From the NCBI GenBank assembly GCA_965603095.1, contig CBFDBQ010000035.1:1-22969 (forward strand): 22,969 nucleotides of DNA, read 5' to 3'. Of the stretch, positions 1 through 6,477 are shown in pieces (position 1 is the stretch's first letter; each line of letters starts with the position of its first letter). The DNA comes from DAOVVL01 sp965603095. Its GTDB lineage: Bacteria > Pseudomonadota > Alphaproteobacteria > Rhodospirillales > Magnetovibrionaceae. The notes beneath the pieces were generated by a model. The model was not told where the DNA came from. It ran no database searches and was given only the letters and a program-made list of their open reading frames with translations. The position numbers and the translations under genes are program-made.

Positions 1-339
1 ATTTTCTATTTCATACGGAAGCTGCCCGGCCAAAGATTTTATATCGCTCGCCCCGCGACCCATAAGACGTTTGATGGAGCTAACCACCGCAGATGGGCGT
101 GAAAGCAACAGGCCTTTGGCCAGCGCACCAACAATGGCTGAGCCATCTGGGGCATAGGCAACAATGGATGGCACAAGCGTGGTGCCGTCATCACCTTTTA
201 ATACATTGGGTTTGTTATCGCCAGAAACAGCAACAACCGAATTGGTTGTGCCAAGGTCGATACCGATTGCCAATTCGCTTTTGGTTTCATGTGGCCCGGG
301 CGTTTCGCCCGGTTCATGGATTTGCAATAATGTAGCCAT
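1..339 (-). CDS. hscA: Fe-S cluster chaperone HscA (Hsp70 family), N-terminal part only
   Basis: This is the specialised Hsp70 chaperone that, with HscB, drives cluster release from IscU in the cytoplasm. Only the first 113 residues are present; the gene runs off the left edge. Seen directly: ATG at 339-337, a 22-residue polar leader, then the Hsp70 ATPase phosphate-1 motif IGIDLGTTNSVVA at residues 25-37, followed by GDDGTTLVPSIVAY, which is typical of HscA/DnaK. The HscA identity rather than DnaK rests on its position 16 nt after hscB in an isc operon and on the LPPVK client motif in the neighbouring IscU. The start has only a weak ribosome binding site, so translation may be coupled to hscB. 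A ferredoxin gene often follows in this operon type but lies outside the window. Confidence 0.95.
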   Translation of the reverse strand, partial: MATLLQIHEPGETPGPHETKSELAIGIDLGTTNSVVAVSGDNKPNVLKGDDGTTLVPSIVAYAPDGSAIVGALAKGLLLSRPSAVVSSIKRLMGRGASDIKSLAGQLPYEIEN

Positions 340-355
340 TATAAAATTACCATAA

Positions 356-976
356 TCATAAAACCTGGGTACGACGCTGGCGCACCTCGTCCAAAAGCTT
401 GGTCAAATATTTAAGCCGGGTTGTTAACTGACAGGCACCCTCGATATCATCGCCTTTAAACGCAAGGGATATTCCTTCGATAATATCTTTAATTTCTTCG
501 CGGGCGGTTGCGGCAATTAAATCTACATCGGAAATTTTTTCAGCAGCGGCTAGTTTTTCACGAACCTCCATTGCTTCCATCAAAATAGATGGATCGTTAA
601 CCAGGTTGCAGCCATCGGGCGTTACATTCACCCCTTTTATGTGAATAATGTAATCTGCTCTTTTTAATGGGTCTTTTATTGTTTCGTAGGCATCGTTTAT
701 GGCTGTGGCCTGTGCTTGTGAATATGCTTTTTCTTTTGCTGTGGAGGTTGCAAATCTATCTGGATGAAGCGCGCGCTGTAATTCAAAATAAATGCCGTCT
801 AATGCGATGGTATCAATATCAAAATAAACGTCCAAATCCAAACGGGTAAAATGATCAACACCCGCTGGCGGTTGAACCGCATTACAAGTTGAACAAAATG
901 CACTACCGGCCTGTAACGGGCCATGGCACGACCAGCAGGGAACAACCTGTTTGGGTATGTCTGCTGTAACATTCAT
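356..976 (-). CDS. hscB: Fe-S cluster co-chaperone HscB (J-domain protein) with N-terminal zinc ribbon
   Basis: The 206-residue J-protein stimulates HscA ATPase and brings IscU to it. Residues 41-110 look like the J domain, with the essential HPD triad at 71-73 (LHPDRF) and the NDAYETIKDPLKRADY segment at about 94-109. Residues 125-206 form the helical IscU-binding C-terminal domain. Residues 14-31 carry two CxxC pairs (Cys14, Cys17, Cys28, Cys31), a zinc-ribbon-like extension that Escherichia coli HscB lacks and that mitochondrial HSCB has. The start ATG shares its A with the iscA stop codon (TAATG), so translation is probably coupled. hscA begins 16 nt downstream. Confidence 0.95.
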   Translation of the reverse strand: MNVTADIPKQVVPCWSCHGPLQAGSAFCSTCNAVQPPAGVDHFTRLDLDVYFDIDTIALDGIYFELQRALHPDRFATSTAKEKAYSQAQATAINDAYETIKDPLKRADYIIHIKGVNVTPDGCNLVNDPSILMEAMEVREKLAAAEKISDVDLIAATAREEIKDIIEGISLAFKGDDIEGACQLTTRLKYLTKLLDEVRQRRTQVL

Positions 977-1326
977 TATACGTGGAATGATTCACCGCAA
1001 CCGCAGCGACCTTTTTCATTGGGATTGTTAAAAACAAAACCTGATTCAAGCTTGTCTTCGACATAATCCATTTCAGTTCCAAGAATGAACATGGTCGCCT
1101 TGGGGTCGATAAGAACGGTTATGTCATCAACCTTTACTTCTTCGTCAAAGTCGCCTTTTTCATCGGCAAATTCCAAGGTATATGACATGCCCGAGCAACC
1201 CTTGGTGCGAACGCTTATGCGAATGCCCAGCGATGGCTTGCCACGACTTTCCAGTAACGCGCGTACCTGCAAAATTGCAGCTGGCGTAATTTCTATCGGG
1301 CTTGGTTGTGCACTTACCTGGTTCAT
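976..1326 (-). CDS. iscA: Iron-sulfur cluster assembly A-type protein IscA
   Basis: This 116-residue A-type carrier accepts iron or Fe-S clusters from the IscU scaffold and passes them to target proteins. The three invariant cysteines are present: Cys44 (TKGCSGMSY) and the C-terminal pair Cys108 and Cys110 (GRCGCGESF). The segment DPKATMFILGTEMDYVEDKL is characteristic of the IscA/SufA/ErpA family. IscA rather than SufA or ErpA is inferred from its place between iscU and hscB. The N-terminal ten residues before the conserved core are variable in the family. An AGGAAA ribosome binding site lies 11 nt before the ATG, and the stop overlaps the hscB start. Confidence 0.95.
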   Translation of the reverse strand: MNQVSAQPSPIEITPAAILQVRALLESRGKPSLGIRISVRTKGCSGMSYTLEFADEKGDFDEEVKVDDITVLIDPKATMFILGTEMDYVEDKLESGFVFNNPNEKGRCGCGESFHV

Positions 1327-1379
1327 TTTTTGCTGTTTCCTGAAATTGCAGCGTTACTTTTTTGCGTAGTTATTATTAT

Positions 1380-1781
1380 TCACTCGGCGGCTTCGGTTTT
1401 TTTACCTGTTTTTTCTTTGTAATCGCTAACGGCTGCCTTAATAGCGTCTTCGGCCAAAACCGAACAGTGTATTTTTACTGGGGGAAGCGCAAGCTCTTCG
1501 GCAATGTCGGTATTTTTAATGGTTGCGGCCTCATCAAGGGTTTTACCCTTGACCCATTCTGTTACCAACGACGAAGAAGCAATGGCTGAGCCACAGCCAA
1601 ACGTTTTAAATTTGGCATCTTCGATAATGCCATCGGCACCAACCTTGATTTGCAGTTTCATCACATCGCCGCATGCAGGTGCGCCAACCAAACCGGTTCC
1701 GATATCGCCGTCGTCTTCGCTCATCGATCCAACATTGCGCGGATTTTCGTAATGATCGATTAATTCCTTGCTATATGCCAT
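1380..1781 (-). CDS. iscU: Fe-S cluster scaffold protein IscU
   Basis: IscU is the scaffold on which IscS-derived sulfur and iron form [2Fe-2S] and [4Fe-4S] clusters. The 133-residue protein has all key residues at the same numbers as in E. coli IscU: Cys37, Asp39, Cys63, His105 and Cys106, and the HscA-recognition peptide LPPVK at 99-103. The C-terminal tail is lysine- and glutamate-rich and a little longer than usual. A strong ribosome binding site (AAAGGAGA, 6 nt before the ATG) is the best in this operon, which fits a need for abundant scaffold. It is spaced 64 nt from iscS and 53 nt from iscA, with no terminator visible in either gap. Confidence 0.97.
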   Translation of the reverse strand: MAYSKELIDHYENPRNVGSMSEDDGDIGTGLVGAPACGDVMKLQIKVGADGIIEDAKFKTFGCGSAIASSSLVTEWVKGKTLDEAATIKNTDIAEELALPPVKIHCSVLAEDAIKAAVSDYKEKTGKKTEAAE

Positions 1782-1845
1782 TTTAGTTCTCCTTTACCGA
1801 CCTTCTTATAGCGGGGCCGTTCGCCAGTTGTAATAACGTTTAATA

Positions 1846-3087
1846 TTAATGTTCTGCCCATTTGATAGATTTGATATCAATTCCAGCTTGGGCCATATCC
1901 CATAGCGGGCTCATTTCACGCAGTCTGGTTACCTCATCGGCAATTCTTTCAACCGCATAATCTATTTCTTCGGCAGTGGTAAAACGACCAATGCCCAAAC
2001 GCAATGATGTGTGGGCCATTTCTTCTTCTACGCCCAAGGCACGCAAAACATATGATGGTTCCAACGATGCCGAGGTACAGGCAGAACCTGATGACACGGC
2101 CAATTCCTTGATACCCATCATTAGGCCCTCGCCCTCAACATAGGCAAAGCTGATGTTAAGGTTTCCGGGGATGCGGTTTTCAATGTCGCCATTTACATAT
2201 ATTTCTGACAAACGTGCCTGCAGCCCATCTAGCATTCTTTGCCTCAACCCGTGTAAACGTTCGGCTTCTGCCGACATTTCTTTGGATGCAATGGCGCAAG
2301 CAACACCAAAACCAACCACCAACGGGGTTGGCAATGTGCCCGAGCGCATACCGCGTTCCTGCCCACCACCGTGAATTAAGGGAACCAACCTAACCCGAGG
2401 TTTCCTGCGCACGAAAAGCACGCCAATGCCCATGGGGCCGTAAAATTTGTGTCCGGAAACGCTCATCAAATCGATATTCATTTCGTTTACATCAAGCGGA
2501 ATTTTGCCAACCGCCTGCGCCGCATCGGTGTGGAAAAACACACCAGCCTCGCGGCAAATTGCGCCTATTTCTTTTAATGGCTGAATAACACCTATTTCAT
2601 TATTAACCGCCATTATGGAAACCAGTGCCGTTTTATCGGTGATTGCGGCCTTCAACTCATCCAAATCGATAAGGCCGTTTTCTTTTACATGCAGATAAGT
2701 TACATCAAACCCATCTTGCTCAAGATAACGGCATGCTTCTAACACGCACTTGTGTTCGGTAACGCAGGTAATAATGTGGTTTTTCTTATCACCATAAAAA
2801 CGTGCGATACCCTTTATTGCAAGGTTGTTTGATTCGGTTGCGCCCGATGTAAATATTATTTCTTTTGGACTGGCACCAATAAGTTCCGCCATCTGTTCGC
2901 GTGCTTTTTCAACTGCATCTTCGGCTTCCCAGCCAAAATGGTGGTTGCGCGAATGTGGGTTGCCGAATTTATCAGTCCAATATGGCATCATCGCATCAAC
3001 CACGCGTGAGTCGGTTGGTGTGGTGGCCTGATAATCAAGATAAAGCGGTGCGCTTTGGCTCCATCCGGTTTTGTTGTTTGTTGTCAT
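1846..3087 (-). CDS. iscS: Cysteine desulfurase IscS
   Basis: This PLP enzyme converts cysteine to alanine and gives persulfide sulfur to IscU and to other sulfur acceptors. At 413 residues it matches IscS length (404 in E. coli). Visible landmarks: LYLDYQATTPTD at the N-terminus, His112 (TEHKCVLEA), the PLP lysine Lys214 in SVSGHKFYGPMG, and the catalytic loop cysteine Cys337 in SSGSACTSASLEPSYVLRALG, which is the IscS form of the loop. The C-terminus ends in IDIKSIKWAEH, similar to the E. coli tail that contacts IscU. It lies directly upstream of iscU and 71 nt downstream of a second desulfurase gene. Confidence 0.97.
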   Translation of the reverse strand: MTTNNKTGWSQSAPLYLDYQATTPTDSRVVDAMMPYWTDKFGNPHSRNHHFGWEAEDAVEKAREQMAELIGASPKEIIFTSGATESNNLAIKGIARFYGDKKNHIITCVTEHKCVLEACRYLEQDGFDVTYLHVKENGLIDLDELKAAITDKTALVSIMAVNNEIGVIQPLKEIGAICREAGVFFHTDAAQAVGKIPLDVNEMNIDLMSVSGHKFYGPMGIGVLFVRRKPRVRLVPLIHGGGQERGMRSGTLPTPLVVGFGVACAIASKEMSAEAERLHGLRQRMLDGLQARLSEIYVNGDIENRIPGNLNISFAYVEGEGLMMGIKELAVSSGSACTSASLEPSYVLRALGVEEEMAHTSLRLGIGRFTTAEEIDYAVERIADEVTRLREMSPLWDMAQAGIDIKSIKWAEH

Positions 3088-3158
3088 TTTTTTATTACCT
3101 GTTTAATTTTTATTATCTATACATTAAATGGTGTTTGCTTTGCTTATGCACAAGTCAT

Positions 3159-4280
3159 TTAAGCAGCATTTGCCTTTATTGCCCGTGTTCTTATTTCATT
3201 CCACACGCTGACAAATCTGTTTACATGGTCTTGGGTGTTATCGTGACCCAGACTTACCCTTATTGCGCTAGCTCCTGCATCTTCATCTATGCCCATGGCG
3301 GCCAACACCGGGCTTTGTTTTATCTTGCCCGAAGCGCACGCCGAACCGGCAGAAACACAAATACCGGCAAGATCAAATCCGGCCACCTGGGTTTCGGCCA
3401 AAACACCCGGCATCACAATAAATGATGTATTTGGTAAACGTTCTGAATCCGCGCCAATTACATGGGCGGCTGGTTCTATTTCTTTAATTTGTTTTTCTAG
3501 ATTATCACGCAAGGATAAAAGCCTAACGGCTTCGTCTTTTATCATATCAATAGACGCAATGGCGGCGGCGGCCATGCCAGCAATGCCTGAAACATTTTCG
3601 GTTCCACCGCGCAGACCTTTTTCCTGCCCACCACCGGACACAAGGGCTTTCAAAGGCACATCGGGCTTTGTAATAAGCGCCCCCACACCTTTGGGCCCAC
3701 CAAATTTGTGAGCAGATATGGACATATAATCAACGCCAAGGTTTGCAAAATCTATTTCTATTTTACCAGCCGCCTGCACAACATCGCTATGAACCAGTGC
3801 GCCCGCTTTATGGGCAATTTCAACTATTTGTTTTAATGGCTGAATAACGCCCGTTTCGTTGTTGGCCAGCATAACAGAAACAATTGTATCGCTCCCATCA
3901 TCACCCAGCGCTATTTCAAGAGCCGAAAGATCAATAACCCCATCTTTATTAACGGCAATAAATTCAAGGTTTTCTTTCACGCTGCGTACTGCGGGGTGTT
4001 CGATGGCGCTGGCAATAATACGTTCGCGGCCACACCCTAATAAGCTGAGGGAGTTTGCCTCGGTTCCGCCGGATGTAAATATGATGCGCGAACCATCTGG
4101 CGCTCCAACCAACGCTAATACTGCAGCTCTGGAATCTTCTACCAAACGGTGAGCAGTCCGGCCCGGTTTATGAACCGATGATGGATTACCAATTAAGCTA
4201 AGCGCATCCATGACGGCATCCCTAGCATCCGGTAATACCGGAGCGGTCGCATTATAATCCATATAAATCATCTGGTTCAT
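3159..4280 (-). CDS. Second cysteine desulfurase, NifS/IscS-like
   Basis: This is a 373-residue PLP-dependent cysteine desulfurase of the NifS/IscS group. It shows MDYNATAPV near the start, SGGTEANSLSL at 70-80, His95, the PLP lysine Lys192 (SAHKFGGPKG) and the active-site Cys315 (SAGSACASGK), so it should be catalytically competent. It is clearly diverged from the adjacent IscS and about 40 residues shorter. The gene lies 15 nt after iscR in the same operon. The ATG has no strong ribosome binding site; Met4 and Met7 are alternative starts. A tandem desulfurase pair after iscR occurs in other alphaproteobacterial isc clusters. Which acceptor this copy serves cannot be told from sequence. Confidence 0.9.
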   Translation of the reverse strand: MNQMIYMDYNATAPVLPDARDAVMDALSLIGNPSSVHKPGRTAHRLVEDSRAAVLALVGAPDGSRIIFTSGGTEANSLSLLGCGRERIIASAIEHPAVRSVKENLEFIAVNKDGVIDLSALEIALGDDGSDTIVSVMLANNETGVIQPLKQIVEIAHKAGALVHSDVVQAAGKIEIDFANLGVDYMSISAHKFGGPKGVGALITKPDVPLKALVSGGGQEKGLRGGTENVSGIAGMAAAAIASIDMIKDEAVRLLSLRDNLEKQIKEIEPAAHVIGADSERLPNTSFIVMPGVLAETQVAGFDLAGICVSAGSACASGKIKQSPVLAAMGIDEDAGASAIRVSLGHDNTQDHVNRFVSVWNEIRTRAIKANAA

Positions 4281-4295
4281 TTTGCTATTCAGCTT

Positions 4296-4766
4296 TTATT
4301 GGGCAGCAACCGTTGCGGGATCAATTTCTGGAAACATGTCCGGACGGGCGCCGGGAACTTTGCCTTCGCAAACGTCCTCTAGTGTTATGGAATTAAGGTA
4401 CAAATATATTTGATGGCTAAGGGCTTGCCATAGATCATGGGTCAAGCAACGACCCTTATCACTACGGCAACCTTCGCTGCTGCCACTACTGCAACGAGTT
4501 GCACTTAATGGTTCATCAACCGCCAAAATTATATCTGAAACGCGTATGCCACTGCTTTCACGGGCCAGCAGGTATCCTCCGCCGGGGCCGCGTACGCTTT
4601 TTACAACACCTGATTTACGCAACTTGCCGAAAAGCTGCTCAAGATATGAAAGTGAAATTTCCTGACGCAACGCAATGTCGGCAAGTGATACTGGCTGTTC
4701 ACCGGAATTTGTTCCCAGATCAGCCATGGCCATTACTGCATAACGTCCTTTGGTGCTAAGTTTCAC
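4296..4766 (-). CDS. iscR: Rrf2-family Fe-S cluster-sensing regulator IscR
   Basis: IscR is a winged-helix transcription factor that binds a [2Fe-2S] cluster and, in holo form, represses the isc operon. The 156-residue protein starts MKLSTKGRYAVMAMADL, typical of IscR, with the DNA-recognition helix around 28-50 and the wing RGPGGGYLLAR at 59-69. The cluster ligands are present: Cys92, Cys100, Cys107 and probably His110 (GRCLTHDLW). The spacing is C-x7-C-x6-C, slightly wider than in E. coli (Cys92, Cys98, Cys104, His107). The start codon is GTG, chosen because the family N-terminus begins there and AGGAGA lies 6-7 nt before it. It follows cysE by 30 nt, so it appears to be the second gene of the operon. 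Confidence 0.95.
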   Translation of the reverse strand: MKLSTKGRYAVMAMADLGTNSGEQPVSLADIALRQEISLSYLEQLFGKLRKSGVVKSVRGPGGGYLLARESSGIRVSDIILAVDEPLSATRCSSGSSEGCRSDKGRCLTHDLWQALSHQIYLYLNSITLEDVCEGKVPGARPDMFPEIDPATVAAQ

Positions 4767-4796
4767 AATATTTCTCCTAAAAGGGTATTTATTTTT

Positions 4797-5549
4797 TTAT
4801 GATGTTTTTTTGCTTTTAGTGGCGGTATTTTTTTTGTTTGGCTTTATATCCATAACATCTTCAACGGTTGCCAATTCACCTTCCAACTCATCTATCCTGC
4901 CCATAAGAGAAGATATCTGAGAGCGAAGGTTTTCAATTGTTTTGAGCATGGGATCGGGGCAGCCATCAGATGGCGTGCCATAAGGGGCGAAGTCTTTTGC
5001 GTGTTTTTTGTCACGCGGCATAACTATTCTGGCAGGGATTCCAACCGCAGTTACGCCCGGTGGAACGTCTTTAGTAACAACCGCGTTGGCGCCAATGCGG
5101 GCACCCTCGCCAACGGTTATTCCACCCAAAACCTGTGCGCCGGAACCAACAATTACCCAATCTTCGAGCGTTGGGTGGCGTTTTTGATTAACTTGGGTAT
5201 GGCTATCAACCGAAGGTGCAATTCCGCCAAGGGTAACAGCCTGATAAAGGGTAACATCGTTACCAATATTGCTTGTTTCGCCGACAACCACACCGTCACC
5301 ATGATCTATAAAAAAACGGCTACCGATGGTGGCGCCTGGGTGAATTTCGATTCCTGTCAGAAACCTTGCGATTTGAGAAATAAATCGGCCAATAAATTTG
5401 AAATTACGCCGCCAAAGGGCATTTGAAATGCGGTAAAAAAGCACTGCATGAAAGCCGGGATATAGTAAAGCAACCTCAAGACGCGATCTTGCTGCCGGAT
5501 CACGAGCCATAAATGACGACAAATCTTCGTATAAATGCTTAAAAATCAT
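4797..5549 (-). CDS. cysE: Serine O-acetyltransferase
   Basis: This enzyme acetylates serine with acetyl-CoA, the committed step of cysteine synthesis. The protein has 250 residues: an N-terminal helical part (1-62), then a left-handed beta-helix with hexapeptide repeats (about 66-175). These include IEIHPGATIG, FIDHGDGVVVGETSNIG with the catalytic-type Asp82-His83, TLYQAVTLGG and IVGSGAQVLGGITVGEGARIGANAVV. The arrangement resembles the short EpsC/CysE class. Residues 200-230 look like a coiled coil, followed by a lysine-rich tail, which is not part of the core fold. It is the first gene behind the IscR-operator promoter, tying cysteine supply to cluster assembly. Confidence 0.93.
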   Translation of the reverse strand: MIFKHLYEDLSSFMARDPAARSRLEVALLYPGFHAVLFYRISNALWRRNFKFIGRFISQIARFLTGIEIHPGATIGSRFFIDHGDGVVVGETSNIGNDVTLYQAVTLGGIAPSVDSHTQVNQKRHPTLEDWVIVGSGAQVLGGITVGEGARIGANAVVTKDVPPGVTAVGIPARIVMPRDKKHAKDFAPYGTPSDGCPDPMLKTIENLRSQISSLMGRIDELEGELATVEDVMDIKPNKKNTATKSKKTS

Positions 5550-5570
5550 ATTATTCTCAATATTTTGCTC

Positions 5571-5607
5571 GATACTTTGCTTTGTATCTTTGCTTTGTTT
5601 GCTTTGT
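5571..5607 (-). repeat. Three short repeats in the cysE-isc leader
   Basis: On the mRNA (minus strand) the leader holds ACAAAGCAAA three times, seen on the plus strand as TTTGCTTTGT at 5576-5585, 5589-5598 and 5598-5607. The first copy is flanked by GATAC and GTATC, which could form a 5-bp stem. They lie 22-58 nt before the cysE start, inside the predicted transcript. Role unknown; see findings. Confidence 0.6.
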
Positions 5608-5635
5608 ATGGCTTGTCTGTGTATAAACCCCCTCG

Positions 5636-5648
5636 AGCCTTTTTGGCT
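5636..5648. repeat. Small inverted repeat in the cysE leader
   Basis: AGCC and GGCT arms separated by five T/A bases form a 4-bp stem within the predicted 5' leader of the isc operon. No T-tract follows on the minus strand, so it is not a convincing terminator. Confidence 0.35.
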
Positions 5649-5699
5649 TTTGGTGGGCTTAAATGTCTCTACCTCTATAACCGTACTATACTTATGGAT

Positions 5700-5728
5700 A
5701 ATATATGTTTTCCGACTAATTTAGTCAA
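5700..5728 (-). promoter_or_regulatory. Predicted sigma-70 promoter of the cysE-isc operon
   Basis: Read on the minus strand, a -35 box TTGACT (5728-5723), a 17-nt spacer and a -10 box TATATT (5705-5700) give a near-consensus promoter. Transcription would begin near 5692, leaving a leader of about 140 nt before the cysE ATG. No comparable promoter was seen between the downstream isc genes. Confidence 0.7.
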
Positions 5729-5732
5729 GTAT
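5708..5732. promoter_or_regulatory. Predicted type-1 IscR operator
   Basis: The core GACTAATTTAGTC (5714-5726) is a perfect inverted repeat. Compared with the E. coli type-1 IscR consensus, YGACT-RWWWY-AGTC-RRS-TAT is matched at every position from 5713 to 5732. The outer left ATAS (5708-5711) is not matched. The site overlaps the -35 box and spacer of the cysE-isc promoter, as expected for repression. It might also affect the divergent hydrolase gene. Confidence 0.75.
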
Positions 5733-5806
5733 TAGAAATACCAAATACAAGAAATAGCTTAAAATACTAAAAAACCTTTGAAATCAACAAGATCCCCGGA
5801 AAAAAT

Positions 5807-6454
5807 ATGCCTGAAGTGATCTTCAATGGGCCAGATGGCCGCCTCGAGGGACGTTACAGTCACTCAAAAGTCCCCGGCGCACCCATAGCCCTTATTCTCC
5901 ACCCGAATCCCCAGCACGGCGGAACCATGAACAACAAAGTGGTTTATTCCATGTATCAGTCCTTTGTAAAAAGAGGCTTTTCAACACTACGCTTTAATTT
6001 CCGTGGCATTGGTCGCTCACAAGGTGAATTTGACAATGGCATCGGCGAAATGAGCGATGCCGCCTCGGCGCTGGATTGGCTGCAATCACACAACCCCAGT
6101 GCCAGCTCTAGTTGGATTGGTGGGTTTTCATTTGGTGCCTGGATTTCAATGCAGTTAATGATGCGGCGTCCGGAAATAAGCGGATTTTTATCCATTGCCC
6201 CGCCGGCAACCCAACATGATTTTTCATTTCTGGCCCCCTGCCCGGCATCGGGACTAATTATTCATGGCGACAAGGATGAATTGGTTGCGGTGGAAGATGT
6301 AAATAAATTGGCAGCAAAGCTAAAAAGCCAAAAAAACATCGTGATTGATTATGAAGTAGTCCAAGGTTGCGACCACCTTTTCACCAAGCACATGAAAAAG
6401 CTCAATCGCCTTGTTGAAGATTATCTCGACAAATCACTTACCAAGGCAGCTTAG
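5807..6454 (+). CDS. Alpha/beta hydrolase (COG2945-like)
   Basis: A 215-residue single-domain alpha/beta hydrolase with no signal peptide, so probably cytoplasmic. Visible features: HPNPQHGGTMNNKVV (32-46), typical of the COG2945 group; the nucleophile elbow GFSFGA with Ser108; an acid at Asp157 (HGDKDELV); and a histidine at Asp-His190 (GCDHLF). The triad suggests an esterase or related hydrolase. The natural substrate is not known for this family and I do not assign one. It is transcribed away from the isc operon and shares its control region. A GGA lies 8-10 nt before the ATG. It converges with anmK, with 23 nt between the stops. Confidence 0.85.
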   Translation: MPEVIFNGPDGRLEGRYSHSKVPGAPIALILHPNPQHGGTMNNKVVYSMYQSFVKRGFSTLRFNFRGIGRSQGEFDNGIGEMSDAASALDWLQSHNPSASSSWIGGFSFGAWISMQLMMRRPEISGFLSIAPPATQHDFSFLAPCPASGLIIHGDKDELVAVEDVNKLAAKLKSQKNIVIDYEVVQGCDHLFTKHMKKLNRLVEDYLDKSLTKAA

Positions 6455-6477
6455 GCCCCAAGTGACTTACAAGTGGA

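Noticed and set aside
2901..3425. Plus-strand 174-codon ORF
   Set aside because: It lies opposite iscS and the second desulfurase, both clearly conserved, and has unlikely composition (runs of F, Y, L, C). It is an antisense shadow.
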